Below are positions 9,436 through 18,458 of a stretch of 64,000 bases of DNA, one piece after another. Position numbers and translations under genes: made by a program. The DNA comes from Paenibacillus_S sp043945595. Lineage in GTDB: Bacteria > Bacillota > Bacilli > Paenibacillales > NBRC-103111. The notes beneath the pieces are model-generated. The model made no database searches. It saw nothing but the letters and a program-made list of their open reading frames with translations, and had not been told where the DNA came from. The stretch is taken from contig NZ_JBIFNP010000001.1 in NCBI RefSeq assembly GCF_043945595.1, forward strand, positions 806,001 through 870,000, written 5' to 3'. The first letter of the stretch is position 1; each line of letters begins with the position of its first letter.

Positions 9436-10818
9436 TTAGGCTTGGCTTGAGACCTGCTGCAGCTCCTGCCAGTAGCGGCACAGCGTCGCGATGCCACGGT
9501 CAAAATTTTCAAGATGGAAGTGCTCGTTCGGCGCATGCATATTTTCGCTCGGCAGCCCGAAGTCCATCATCACAACGGGAGCGCCCAGCACCCGGGAGAA
9601 CACCTCGACGATCGGAATCGAACCGCCGCTGCGGATATAAACCGGGGCGGCGCCGAAGCCCGCTTCGTACGCTCTGGCCGCAGCCTGAATATACGGGTGC
9701 TCGGGGGAGATATAGAACGGCTTGCCGCGATGCGTCTGCTGCACCTTAACGGTGACGCCCGCAGGCTTATGCTTCTCGATATGGGCCTCGATCCGTCTCA
9801 TGATGTTGTCCGGGTTCTGCTGATCGACCAGACGGCATGAAATTTTGGCGCCCGCGGTAGACGGCACGATCGGCTTCAGGCCTTCGCCTTGATACCCGCC
9901 GTAGATGCCGTTAATCTCCAGCGTAGGCCGCGCCGTAGTTCTCTCCAGGAACGAGAAGCCTTCCTCGCCGGTCAGCTCGGGCACTGCCAGCTCGTTCGCC
10001 GTCTTCGCATCGTCGAACTGCAGCGCGCGGAATGCTTCGCGCTCGGTATCGCTCAGCTCGTTCACGCCATCGTAAAAGCCTTCGATCGTGATGTGACCTT
10101 CCTCGTTGCGCATAGAGGCCAGCAGCTGCACCAGCGCGATGGCCGGGTTGGCTACGCCGCCGCCGAACAGCCCGGAGTGCAGGTCGTTCTTGGCGCCCTG
10201 CAGGTCGATCTGGAAGCCGCACAGGCCCCGAAGGCCGTAGCAGATGGAAGGAACGCCTTCGTCGTGCATAGGGCCGTCCGAGATGACGATGGCGTCGGCC
10301 TTCAGCAGCTGCGCATGCGTCTCGAGAAAAGCGGGCAGGCTGGGGCTTGCGATTTCCTCCTCGCCTTCAATGCAGAACTTCACGTTGACCGGCAGCTTGC
10401 CGACGGTGTTCAGGAATGCCTCGACCGTCTTCACATGGGTGTACAGCTGCGCCTTGTCGTCCGTCGCTCCGCGGCCATACAGCTTGCCGTCGCGGATGAC
10501 CGGCTCGAACGGCGCTGTCGTCCACTGCTCCAGCGGATCGGCGGGCTGCACGTCATAGTGCCCGTAGATCATAGCGGTCGGCTGGCCCGGGGCGTGAAGC
10601 CAATCCCCATAGACGACCGGATGCCCTGTGGTAGCGAGCACCTGTACATTTTCCAGCCCGGCTTTACGCAGGCTGTCCGCCAGCCATTCCGCCGCTCTGG
10701 TCATATCCGGCTTATGCTCCGTGCTGGCGCTAATGCTCGGTATGCGGACGAATTCAATCAGCTCGGCCAAATGGCGGTCGCGATGCTCTGCCAGGTACGC
10801 GGTTAATGAAGATTCCAT
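9436..10818 (-). CDS. M20-family dipeptidase (zinc metallopeptidase)
   Basis: This is a 460-residue cytoplasmic di-zinc peptidase of the M20 group (carnosinase/CNDP-like). Zinc-site motifs are visible: MIYGHYDVQP (His87), GRGATDDKAQ (Asp120/121 region), IEGEEEIASPS (Glu153-155) and a late His in ENMHAPNEHF. The dimerisation lid lies between the two catalytic parts (ARPTLEINGIYGGYQGEG). It probably cleaves dipeptides for nutrition. The start codon ATG at 10818 is preceded on the minus strand by GAAGGGAG. The next gene upstream on the same strand begins 50 bases away, so the two may be co-transcribed. Confidence 0.93.
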   Translation of the reverse strand: MESSLTAYLAEHRDRHLAELIEFVRIPSISASTEHKPDMTRAAEWLADSLRKAGLENVQVLATTGHPVVYGDWLHAPGQPTAMIYGHYDVQPADPLEQWTTAPFEPVIRDGKLYGRGATDDKAQLYTHVKTVEAFLNTVGKLPVNVKFCIEGEEEIASPSLPAFLETHAQLLKADAIVISDGPMHDEGVPSICYGLRGLCGFQIDLQGAKNDLHSGLFGGGVANPAIALVQLLASMRNEEGHITIEGFYDGVNELSDTEREAFRALQFDDAKTANELAVPELTGEEGFSFLERTTARPTLEINGIYGGYQGEGLKPIVPSTAGAKISCRLVDQQNPDNIMRRIEAHIEKHKPAGVTVKVQQTHRGKPFYISPEHPYIQAAARAYEAGFGAAPVYIRSGGSIPIVEVFSRVLGAPVVMMDFGLPSENMHAPNEHFHLENFDRGIATLCRYWQELQQVSSQA

Positions 10819-10868
10819 ACACGAACGACTCCCTTCGAATTAAACTGCCGTTAACGGACAAGTGCCGC

Positions 10869-11561
10869 TTACAATTCCAAATGCTCGCCTGGATGCAGAG
10901 CCCTGCCCTCGATGCCGCGCGACTTCAACAGCTCGATAAAGGCGGCGCCGTCCTGCTTGATCAGCTCGAAGGTGTTATAATGCACAGGCACGACCTGCTT
11001 CGCCTTCAGCCATTCGGCAGCGGTAGCCGCATCCTCCGGTCCCATCGTGAACAAGTCGCCGATAGGCAGGAAGGCCAAGTCGATCGCATTCCGTTCGCCG
11101 ATCAGCTTCATGTCGAGGAACAGGTTCGTATCCCCTGCATGGAGGATCGTATGACCGTTCCAGCGGATGATGAATCCGGCAGGCATGCCGCCGTAAATGA
11201 TCTCTTTGGTCTCATGGTTCACGATGGCGGAGCTGTGAAACGCCTGAACCATCTGTACCTCGGCATAGCCCAGCGACAAGCGTCCGCCGATGTTCATATC
11301 CTGAGCTTTGACGCCCTGCCAGCTCATGTAAGTAGCAAGCTCGTGAATAGCCACCAGCGTCGCGTCATTGGCTTTGGCAATCTGCGCCGCGTTCTGAATA
11401 TGGTCGGCATGCGCATGCGTCAGCAGGACATGCTGTACGCGAATGGCGTCGGGGTCGGCTGTCGCGACCGGGTTATCCGAGAGAAACGGATCAATAATCA
11501 GCGAATGCTCGCCATCGGACAGCTGGACACAAGAGTGCCCGTGATACTCGATCTTTAACAT
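10869..11561 (-). CDS. UPF0173 metal-dependent hydrolase (beta-lactamase fold)
   Basis: This is a 230-residue cytoplasmic protein with the metallo-beta-lactamase metal motif THAHADHIQNA and the family N-terminus MLKIEYHGHSCVQL. Other UPF0173 landmarks are IIDPFLSDNP, HAGDTNLFLDMKLIG and PVHYNTFELI near the end. The length equals that of the family; the physiological substrate of UPF0173 proteins is not known. A sigma-A-like promoter lies at 11604-11633 on the same strand. The dipeptidase follows and may share its transcript. Confidence 0.95.
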   Translation of the reverse strand: MLKIEYHGHSCVQLSDGEHSLIIDPFLSDNPVATADPDAIRVQHVLLTHAHADHIQNAAQIAKANDATLVAIHELATYMSWQGVKAQDMNIGGRLSLGYAEVQMVQAFHSSAIVNHETKEIIYGGMPAGFIIRWNGHTILHAGDTNLFLDMKLIGERNAIDLAFLPIGDLFTMGPEDAATAAEWLKAKQVVPVHYNTFELIKQDGAAFIELLKSRGIEGRALHPGEHLEL

Positions 11562-11603
11562 CCAATCACCTCATGGTTTGTTTGTTGGATTACCATATCT
11601 TTC

Positions 11604-11633
11604 ATTATAATGGACAACGAGAGAATCATTCAA
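11604..11633 (-). promoter_or_regulatory. Sigma-A-like promoter of the UPF0173/dipeptidase pair
   Basis: On the minus strand, TTGAAT (11628-11633) is separated by 18 bases from TATAAT (11604-11609), about 43 bases before the ATG of the UPF0173 gene. Confidence 0.6.
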
Positions 11634-11800
11634 ACTTCTGTTATCTCAAGTGCTTCGGCTTGTAGACCTACGGGCTTTTCAGTATCATGAAAGGGAGTCA
11701 TTTTTTACGTCCTGCGGAATGCGGCCGGGCAAGGCCCGGCGAGGTTAGCGGGCGGTTAGCTGCTGCCCAGCAGGCAACAAAACCGGATGGTGGGATACGC

Positions 11801-13213
11801 ATGAAAAAAAGAATCAGCCGCAAGCATTTCCGGCTCCGTATAGATGAAATGATCGTCACGCTTCGTCAGGAAATCATGTCGGGCAAATATGCCGTAGGCA
11901 GCTACCTGCCTTCCGAAAACGATTTGGAGGAGCGCTTCGAGCTGAGCAACGCTTCGGTGCGCAATGCGCTCAAAGTGCTGGTAGACGAAGGGCTCATTGA
12001 GAAAATAGCCCGTGTCGGCAACCGGGTGACGAGCCCGCCGCCGGGTCGGGAAACGGTCATTAAATTCGGCTATGTGCACGATATCGCCGATCTGGTGGAG
12101 ATGGAACGGCTGCTGGCCGAATTTCATCGGCTCCACCCGCAGATTCGCGTCCAGCCGGTGGAACTGCCGTCCTCGAGCTATTCGCAGACGCTGAAGGAAT
12201 ATATGGATTCCGGGCTGCTGGATGCCGTAATTATGAACAATAACAATTTTCAGGATTTTGCAGAGCAGGGCTCCCTCGATTTGCTGGAGCGGGTTGAGCC
12301 AATGGAGGACTGCTACCCTTTCTTGACCAAGCCGTTTCAGCGGGGAGAGGACATCCTGGTTCAGCCGTTCATTTATTCTCCCGTTGTTTTGTGCTACAAC
12401 AAGGACCATTTTGATGAGGCGGGCGTTCCGGTGCCGGACAGCAGCTGGACCTGGCGCGATTTGTTCGCCTGCGGGCGGCGGCTTGCGGTGAAGAACGAGC
12501 GCTTCGGCTTTTACTTTTATTTGCCTTCGCGCAACCGCTGGCCGATCTTTATGCTGCAAAGCGGCGCCAGGTTCGAGGCGGATGCGGAGGGCCGGTTCCG
12601 GCTGCCCCATGGAACCCGGCTGGTAGAGAGCCTGGAGACGTGCAAGGAAGTGCTCGGTATGACGGACGTCTTTCCCCGCATTTTATCGGAGAGCGATGCG
12701 GATGCGGAAGCGCTGTTCCTGAAAGGAAAAGTATCGGTCATCATGACGACCTACTTTTTCTTAAACCAGCTTCGGGCATCGGGAATCGCCTTCGACGTAT
12801 CACCCTTGCCCGGGCTGCACGATTCGAGCACGCTGCTGATTGTAAACGGCCTGGCGGTGAACAGCAAATCCGCCAACAAGGGTGCGGCAAGGCTGCTGGT
12901 GGACTTCTTGACGTCCTATGAAACGCAGCTGTACCTCCGGCGTCACACGCTGAACATTACCGCTCATCGCCGGGCGATGGCCTACAACGGGGATGAGGCG
13001 ATTTACCGGCCGTCGCGGTTTTATTTATACCGGGAAATATTCCCGACGCTGCGTCTGATTACCGAGCTTGGCTTGACGAATGTCCGGCTCAAGAGCATTC
13101 AGAGGGATATTATGCTGTTCCTGTCAGGGCTGCAGGACGGAGAGTCGCTGCGGGTGCAGCTGGAATCTCTCTTGAATCCAACGGCGACAGAAGAGGCGAA
13201 GATAAAGGAATAA
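11801..13213 (+). CDS. GntR-type regulator fused to an extracellular-type solute-binding domain
   Basis: This is a 470-residue cytoplasmic regulator. Residues of about 8-75 form a GntR winged helix (LRQEIMSGKYAVGSYLPSENDLEERF, SNASVRNALKVLVDEGLIEK). The rest resembles a family 1 sugar-binding protein (FGYVHDIADLVEMERLLAEFHRLHPQIRV, PFIYSPVVLCYNKDHFDEAGVP, KGKVSVIMTTYF) without a signal peptide. The domain order implies direct sensing of a cytoplasmic sugar by a recruited binding protein. ATG at 11801 is preferred because the GntR domain begins there; a longer reading from 11687 adds only low-complexity residues. It is not linked to an obvious target; the secreted LamG-like gene is next downstream. 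Confidence 0.85.
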   Translation: MKKRISRKHFRLRIDEMIVTLRQEIMSGKYAVGSYLPSENDLEERFELSNASVRNALKVLVDEGLIEKIARVGNRVTSPPPGRETVIKFGYVHDIADLVEMERLLAEFHRLHPQIRVQPVELPSSSYSQTLKEYMDSGLLDAVIMNNNNFQDFAEQGSLDLLERVEPMEDCYPFLTKPFQRGEDILVQPFIYSPVVLCYNKDHFDEAGVPVPDSSWTWRDLFACGRRLAVKNERFGFYFYLPSRNRWPIFMLQSGARFEADAEGRFRLPHGTRLVESLETCKEVLGMTDVFPRILSESDADAEALFLKGKVSVIMTTYFFLNQLRASGIAFDVSPLPGLHDSSTLLIVNGLAVNSKSANKGAARLLVDFLTSYETQLYLRRHTLNITAHRRAMAYNGDEAIYRPSRFYLYREIFPTLRLITELGLTNVRLKSIQRDIMLFLSGLQDGESLRVQLESLLNPTATEEAKIKE

Positions 13214-13321
13214 ATTGTCAATAGTCCGATCTTTGGTTTCTTGCTCTGTTTATGAAAAGCCTGAAATGTGCGAATGAGTCAAACCTTTGTTTATTTCCAG
13301 GAGGCTGTCTTGAGGCTACGA

Positions 13322-13343
13322 TAGGCCTAAGGCGGCCTTTTTG
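13322..13343 (+). terminator. Short hairpin with T-tract
   Basis: AGGCC-TAAGGC-GGCCT is followed by TTTT, about 110 bases after the GntR-fusion gene. The stem is short, so the call is tentative. Confidence 0.4.
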
Positions 13344-13490
13344 ATGTGCAGGAAATGCTGCGGGGCTGATCGGTAACGAAGGTTCCCTGCTAAGTAACTG
13401 GCATCCGCTTCGCTGCTTGTCTTCACACTTTGGCTTTGGGGGCCTGGTTCCAGGGGCTGCCTTAATTCAATGACCTGGAGGGAAGGTTGT

Positions 13491-14303
13491 ATGAGATTCA
13501 GGAAAACGATTGGAACATGTATGCTGCTACTTGCCTTGATCAGTCCTGCGGACAGCGCGTTCGCTTCATCCGATTATGATGACGAGGTGCTGGCGGATCA
13601 TCCGGTCGGGTATTGGCCGATCGCTTCGGGGGTAACGGCAGACCAGTCCGGTCACAGCATGAACGGGACGTTCACCGGAAGCCCGGCGTCAGCCACGCTG
13701 CCTAATGGCGAAGGGGCCATAAAATTCAATGGCGTCGATCAGTACTTCACCATACCGGATGACGATTATTTGGAGGTGACGCGGACGGGGATTTTGACGG
13801 TGGAAGCCTGGATGCGTCCGGATGTGCTGCAGTTTACGCATTCGGAAAGCAGCGGCTACGTGCACTGGATGGGCAAGGGAACCTCCGGACAGCATTCCTG
13901 GGTGGCGAGAATGTACAGCCTGACGAATACGGAGAACCGCCCGAACCGGATCAGCGGCTACTCATTTAACTTAAGCGGAGGTCTCGGCGCAGGCTCCTAC
14001 TTCCAGGACGCGGTGACGGCCGGAGAATGGATTCATTACACTTTGGTTATCAACACGGTGGATACGAGCTCTGCCTACCCTACAGGCTATACGAAGCTGT
14101 ATAAAAACGGCGTGCTGCGGGATCAGGACAGCCTGTCCGGCTACAGCATCGTTCCGGGCAACGGGACGGCCCCGATGCGGGTCGGCACGCGCGACCTTGC
14201 TTCGTTTTTTGAGGGAGCGGTCGGCAAAGTGGCGGTATACGACTACGAGCTGACGCCCGCCCAGCTTGCCGCGCACTATACGCAGATGACCTCCACGCCT
14301 TAG
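13491..14303 (+). CDS. Secreted LamG/concanavalin-like domain protein
   Basis: This 270-residue protein has a signal peptide (MRFRKTIGTCMLLLALISPADSAFA, cleaved near residue 25) followed by a single LamG-like jelly-roll domain. Typical strands are HPVGYWPIA, DQSGHSMNGTFTG, IKFNGVDQYFTIP, LTVEAWMRP, EWIHYTLVIN, KLYKNGVLRDQ and FFEGAVGKVAVYDYELT. Such domains bind carbohydrate at the cell surface; no catalytic domain is attached, which is unusual. The ATG at 13491 follows GGAGGGAAGG; an in-frame ATG at 13470 has no such site. The nearest other genes are the GntR fusion upstream and the convergent AraC gene. Confidence 0.8.
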   Translation: MRFRKTIGTCMLLLALISPADSAFASSDYDDEVLADHPVGYWPIASGVTADQSGHSMNGTFTGSPASATLPNGEGAIKFNGVDQYFTIPDDDYLEVTRTGILTVEAWMRPDVLQFTHSESSGYVHWMGKGTSGQHSWVARMYSLTNTENRPNRISGYSFNLSGGLGAGSYFQDAVTAGEWIHYTLVINTVDTSSAYPTGYTKLYKNGVLRDQDSLSGYSIVPGNGTAPMRVGTRDLASFFEGAVGKVAVYDYELTPAQLAAHYTQMTSTP

Positions 14304-14347
14304 CCTCTGCGGCTGATGCGGACGGTCTTTCTTGTGCAGCGTTAAAA

Positions 14348-14397
14348 ACCGCAGTCCCGCTGTGCATAGCATAATACAGCGGGACTGCGGTATGTTT
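14348..14397. terminator. Bidirectional Rho-independent terminator
   Basis: A perfect 16-bp stem (ACCGCAGTCCCGCTGT / ACAGCGGGACTGCGGT) has a 12-base loop, with AAAAA before it and TATGTTTT after it. It separates the LamG gene from the convergent AraC gene. Confidence 0.8.
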
Positions 14398-14576
14398 TGC
14401 CGTGGGACTGCCGTTGCCTGCGGCCTGAAAGGAGCTGCAGGATGACTAAGGATGCGCTGCGGCGCATATCCCGGGTGAGATGGAATCGGTCGTGCTTGCT
14501 TGCGCCGTGCCCTCTGCCGTTGCCTTCGCCCTAAAAAGGGGCAGCCCGATGCACCCCCATCCCGGCGCGTATCAGG

Positions 14577-16817
14577 CTAGCTGACCGAACGGCGGTACTC
14601 GCTCGGCGTCATGCCGGTATGCTTTTTGAACATGCGGTTGAAGGAAGCGACGGTATAGTAGCCGACCAGTCCTGCGATGTCCTGAACCTTCAGATCGGTC
14701 CGGTTCAGCAGCTCCATCGCTTTATTCATCCTGACGTTATTGACATAATCGCTGAAATTCGTATCATTCTTTTCTTTGAAATAACTGGACAAATAAGTGC
14801 TCGTAATGTTCAGCTTCTCTGCAAGCAGCTCCAGCGATACATCCCCGCCGAAATGATCCTCCACATAATTCATCACAAAGCTTGTAATATAATCGGTATT
14901 TGCTTTCTTTTGCTTTACGGCAGCTCCGCACTGCGTCAGCAGATTTTGAAAATAATGCTGAAACTGCTCCAGCGTCCGGCAATCCTTCAACGTTTCCTCC
15001 GAGGCGCGTCCGGGCAGCGGGATGTTCATGGCGACCATCGTTTTAATAATCAGGTTCTCGATTTCTTGAGACAACTCAACCATCTGCGAGTAGGAAGCCT
15101 GCTGTTTGCAGGCATGCTCCAGCAGTCTCATGACGAGAGGGATGGTGACGGCTTCATTGCCCGTCTCCAGATTAGCGGTGAAATCCTTGACCTTGGCATG
15201 CTGGAACCAGATCGGCTTGGTGGCCAGCGGAGTATTCCCGTCGACGACCTGGACGCCTTCCCCCAGTCTTCTTCGTTTCATGAGGCCGGCTGTGTGCTCG
15301 AAAGCAAGGTTAAAGGCAAGCGAATCGGTTTGGAGCGGACTGACGGCAATCGTGACGTCGTAATAATTGGCATCCGGAGCCAGAAAATGATGAATTTTAT
15401 CCAGCATGTCCGAGAGGACCTGCGTCTGTGCATCGGTAAACAGCAGCGTCAAAATCTGGTCGTTCTCAATCTGGAACGTGACCGAATCGGGAAAGCGCTG
15501 CATGAAGACGGAGTGAATAAACTCTTTTATATAGTAGGAAGCCATATTGGAATCGAGCTCCAGCTCTTGGAGATGACGCTCTTTGAACATCAGATGAAAC
15601 TGCAGCAGACGGTACGGCTTATCCGTGTCGATCGGTATTTTGGCGTCTTTAATATTGGTATGTATCATTTTGACCTTGCTTAAATAGGCAAACTGCTGAA
15701 GCAGGGAGTTTTTGGCGTGCAAATCTTTATGAATGTCTTCATTCGTTTTGAACAGATCATGCAGCTTGTCGCTGATGAAATTGAACTCGGCGATCTGGCC
15801 GTGTGCCGGGGCCTGGCCCGGATTGACCTGCTGGAGAGAACGGACAATCGCGGTCAATGGATTGTAGAACCGGACGGCGAAGAAAACCGATACGGCAATA
15901 CTGATGATGATGGAGATGGCGAACAGAACGATCATAATGAGATTCAGCCGCGTGATTTGATCGGAAATGGCGGCGAAAGGGACGGTAAGGACGTAAGTAA
16001 GCCCGGTGTCGGCGCTTTTTTGATAAAAGTAGTAATCCGTTCCCCGCAAATAATAGCCCGAAGAAGTATCGAAGCGGTTGATAATTTCCTTCCCGAGCGC
16101 ATGGCTGGATAACGAAAAAATAGGCCGCTCCGTCTCATCGAGAATATAAAAACCCCGGTCCGGCGCCACTTGGCTGAACGAGTCGTACATGCGGGTACTG
16201 TCAAGAAACGCGATGATCGCGAAGCCGGGATTCAGCGCGCTTTTGAACATGATGGGATTGAGCGTGCCCAGGCTGTGTGATGAGAAGCTGGTCTGCTCCT
16301 TAAACTCGGAGGCGGGATAGACATGAAAAGCAGGGGCGTTCAGAAGCTCATTCCTCCAAAAATCGGTTGTATACGGATCGGCTTGGAGAAAATTGTTGAA
16401 CATCGTATCGACAGGACGTCCCCCGTCTTTATCGATGACATAATCCATATTGGGATAATAGTAAATTACGTTATTGAGGTACAGCTGCGTATTTTTGAGC
16501 GTATTCTGCAGATCCTTCTGCACTTGACTTGCGATGTAGTAGTCCCAGTCGCTCTTGCTGTTCTTGAGCAGCTCTGTCCGGTTGTTGGAATAGAGGCTGA
16601 TCAGCAGGCTCTTGATGAGGGCGATGTGCTTCTCATAATTCATGGCGGTCGTATTGAGGCTCAGGCTGCTGTTCTTGGTGATTTCCTGGCGGATGTTGCT
16701 TAGAAAGAAGGTGTAGGTAAGCAGATTAAAGGATACGAGCAGCAAAATAACGACGACGAAGCTGGCGAGTAGACGGTATAACAAAGAACCGCTGAATCGG
16801 GCTCTGAGCACGCGCAT
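14577..16817 (-). CDS. Large membrane-anchored AraC-family transcriptional regulator
   Basis: This is a 746-residue regulator. An N-terminal TM helix (SLLYRLLASFVVVILLLVSF) and a second one near residue 300 (LNLIMIVLFAISIIISIAV) enclose an extracellular sensor region. A long cytoplasmic linker follows, then a C-terminal double helix-turn-helix (LELLAEKLNITSTYLSSYF; VQDIAGLVGYYTVASFNRMF; HTGMTPSEYRR). This build is common in Paenibacillus next to carbohydrate loci. The gene is divergent from the Gfo/Idh-Nag-ABC operon starting at 17366, so it is the likely local regulator of that operon, with an extracellular glycan signal. It lies between a strong bidirectional terminator and a repeat-rich 548-base gap. 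Confidence 0.9.
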   Translation of the reverse strand: MRVLRARFSGSLLYRLLASFVVVILLLVSFNLLTYTFFLSNIRQEITKNSSLSLNTTAMNYEKHIALIKSLLISLYSNNRTELLKNSKSDWDYYIASQVQKDLQNTLKNTQLYLNNVIYYYPNMDYVIDKDGGRPVDTMFNNFLQADPYTTDFWRNELLNAPAFHVYPASEFKEQTSFSSHSLGTLNPIMFKSALNPGFAIIAFLDSTRMYDSFSQVAPDRGFYILDETERPIFSLSSHALGKEIINRFDTSSGYYLRGTDYYFYQKSADTGLTYVLTVPFAAISDQITRLNLIMIVLFAISIIISIAVSVFFAVRFYNPLTAIVRSLQQVNPGQAPAHGQIAEFNFISDKLHDLFKTNEDIHKDLHAKNSLLQQFAYLSKVKMIHTNIKDAKIPIDTDKPYRLLQFHLMFKERHLQELELDSNMASYYIKEFIHSVFMQRFPDSVTFQIENDQILTLLFTDAQTQVLSDMLDKIHHFLAPDANYYDVTIAVSPLQTDSLAFNLAFEHTAGLMKRRRLGEGVQVVDGNTPLATKPIWFQHAKVKDFTANLETGNEAVTIPLVMRLLEHACKQQASYSQMVELSQEIENLIIKTMVAMNIPLPGRASEETLKDCRTLEQFQHYFQNLLTQCGAAVKQKKANTDYITSFVMNYVEDHFGGDVSLELLAEKLNITSTYLSSYFKEKNDTNFSDYVNNVRMNKAMELLNRTDLKVQDIAGLVGYYTVASFNRMFKKHTGMTPSEYRRSVS

Positions 16818-17098
16818 GCTATCCCCTGCCTTCCTTCATTAGGAAATGGTGTGGCTATTATAGCATGGCTGATTTTAGAAAGAAATAAGGCTGCTGTCGA
16901 ATGAGACTTTGTATTTTTTGTGGTTCTTATTAATTTTAATGATTTGTGAAGAACGGGCAAGGATCCCAAGACGGAACAGTAGGCTCGCGCAGCCTTTTGC
17001 ATATAAGATCGACACATGGGAAGCCTGCAGGGGAAGTTCGCTTGGGGAGCTTGGCAGCTTGAGCTTGGTAGAAGTGAGCGCACAAAAGGAGATCAGGA

Positions 17099-17217
17099 GG
17101 AGGAAAGGGTATGGGGTGAAAAGTTTACGGGCCGTCTTTGAAGTCGTGTTCCACCCGCCTCATCTAATTAATGGAACACGACTTCAACAACGGCTGGAAC
17201 CCCATACCCTTTCCTCC
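17099..17217. repeat. Long inverted repeat element (119 bases)
   Basis: Three sets of perfect arms nest in one hairpin: 19 bp (17099-17117 with 17199-17217), 5 bp (17131-17135 with 17190-17194) and 16 bp (17138-17153 with 17172-17187), around an 18-base loop containing CTAATTAA. A diverged partial copy lies at 29142-29222. It has no T-tract and no coding content, so it looks like a small dispersed palindromic or MITE-like element rather than a terminator. Confidence 0.75.
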
Positions 17218-17247
17218 CAGCGCACAAACGGCTGGGTTTACTCCAAA

Positions 17248-17314
17248 GGTTTTAAAGTCAGGTTTTAAAGTCAGGTTTAGAAGTTTAGGTTTAGAAGTTC
17301 AGGTTTAGAATTTA
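17248..17314. repeat. Five tandem 13-14 base repeats upstream of the Gfo operon
   Basis: The units start at 17248, 17261, 17274, 17288 and 17302. The first two are identical (GGTTTTAAAGTCA); the others read GGTTTAGAAGTTTA, GGTTTAGAAGTTCA and GGTTTAGAATTTA. The array ends 51 bases before the first operon gene, within the divergent control region. The rest of 16818-17365 holds the inverted repeat and no convincing gene. Confidence 0.75.
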
Positions 17315-17365
17315 GCCGCAGTCATCGTCCAAAATTTGCTTAACCAATGAAGGAGGCTCGTTCAC

Positions 17366-18395
17366 ATGCCGCAACCATTAAAATTCGCGATCGTAGGCGC
17401 AGGCGTTATCGCACACTTCCATGCCAAGGCGTTATCTCATCTGGCGGGAGGAGAGCTTGTCGCCGTCGCCGATAATCAGCCGGAGGTCGGACGCCAGTTC
17501 GCCGAAACCTACGGGATTCCATCCGTCTATACCGATTATGAGGAGATGCTGAAGCGGGACGATATCGACTGTATCTGCGTATGCACGCCGAGCGGTCTTC
17601 ACGGGGAGGTCGTCATCGCTGCGGCGCAGGCCGGCAAGCACGTCTTTTGTGAGAAGCCGCTTGAGATTACTTCCGAAAAAATGCAGCGCATGATCGACGT
17701 ATGCCGGCAGAACAGAGTGAAGCTGGGCTGTGTCTTTCAGCGGAGAGTCATGCCGGCCTCGCTTGCCGTCAAGAAGGCCGTTGAAGCGGGAAAGCTAGGC
17801 AAGCCGCTGCTTGGAGACGCATACCTTAAATATTACCGGAGCCCGGAATATTACCGCAGCGCCGGCTGGCGCGGGACCTGGGAACTGGACGGAGGCGGTG
17901 CGCTCATGAATCAGGGGGTTCACGGTATTGACGTCATCCAGTGGCTGATGGGCGATGTACAGTCGGTATTTGCCTACTCCGCGGCGCTCGCCAGAGATAT
18001 TGAGGTGGAAGATACGGCCGTAGCCGTACTGAAGTATAAGAGCGGGGCGTTTGGGGTAATTCAGGGGACGACCTCCGTGTATCCCGGTCTCGAAACGAGC
18101 TTTGCCCTGCATGGGGAGAAAGGTTCCATTTTATTCGCGGACAGCGGCATCAAGCAGTGGTCCATTTCTTGGAAGCGACGAGCCGATCCCTCAGGTGGAG
18201 GGCAGAGTCAATTCCAGCAGCGATCCGTCAAAAATCGCCAGCGACGGCCATTTCGTCCTGCTGGAGGATTTCGTCGAAGCCATTCATGAAGACCGCGATC
18301 CCTTGGTGACGGGAGAAGAAGCGAAGAAATCGGTCGATCTCATTCTGGCGATTTACGAGTCGTCCAGATCGGGCCGGGAGATTCAACTGGCTTAA
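17366..18395 (+). pseudogene. Gfo/Idh/MocA-family sugar dehydrogenase, one frameshift
   Basis: This is an NAD(P)-dependent oxidoreductase of about 343 residues that acts on a sugar or inositol-like substrate. The Rossmann start (FAIVGAGVIAHFHAKAL), the cofactor-loop motif CEKPLEIT with its conserved Lys, and GGGALMNQGVHGIDVIQWLMG with the active-site His are intact. The frame breaks at 18161-18172 (TCCATTTCTTGGAAGC). Removing one T from the TTT joins the first part to GSDEPIPQVEGRVNSSSDPSKIASDGH and a normal C-terminus ending at 18395. A GGAGG site precedes ATG 17366. It is the first gene of the operon running to 27168. Confidence 0.87.
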
Positions 18396-18458
18396 AAAGT
18401 ATACGCCCCGTGTTCATCATTAAACAGAAACTATTTTGATAACAGGAGTGAAAACGGT

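Noticed and set aside
9889..10806. 305-codon frame on the plus strand opposite the dipeptidase
   Set aside because: The minus strand encodes a complete M20 peptidase with all metal motifs; the plus frame is compositional.
17248..17314. Tandem repeats considered as a CRISPR array
   Set aside because: Units are contiguous with no spacers, too short, and no cas genes are present.
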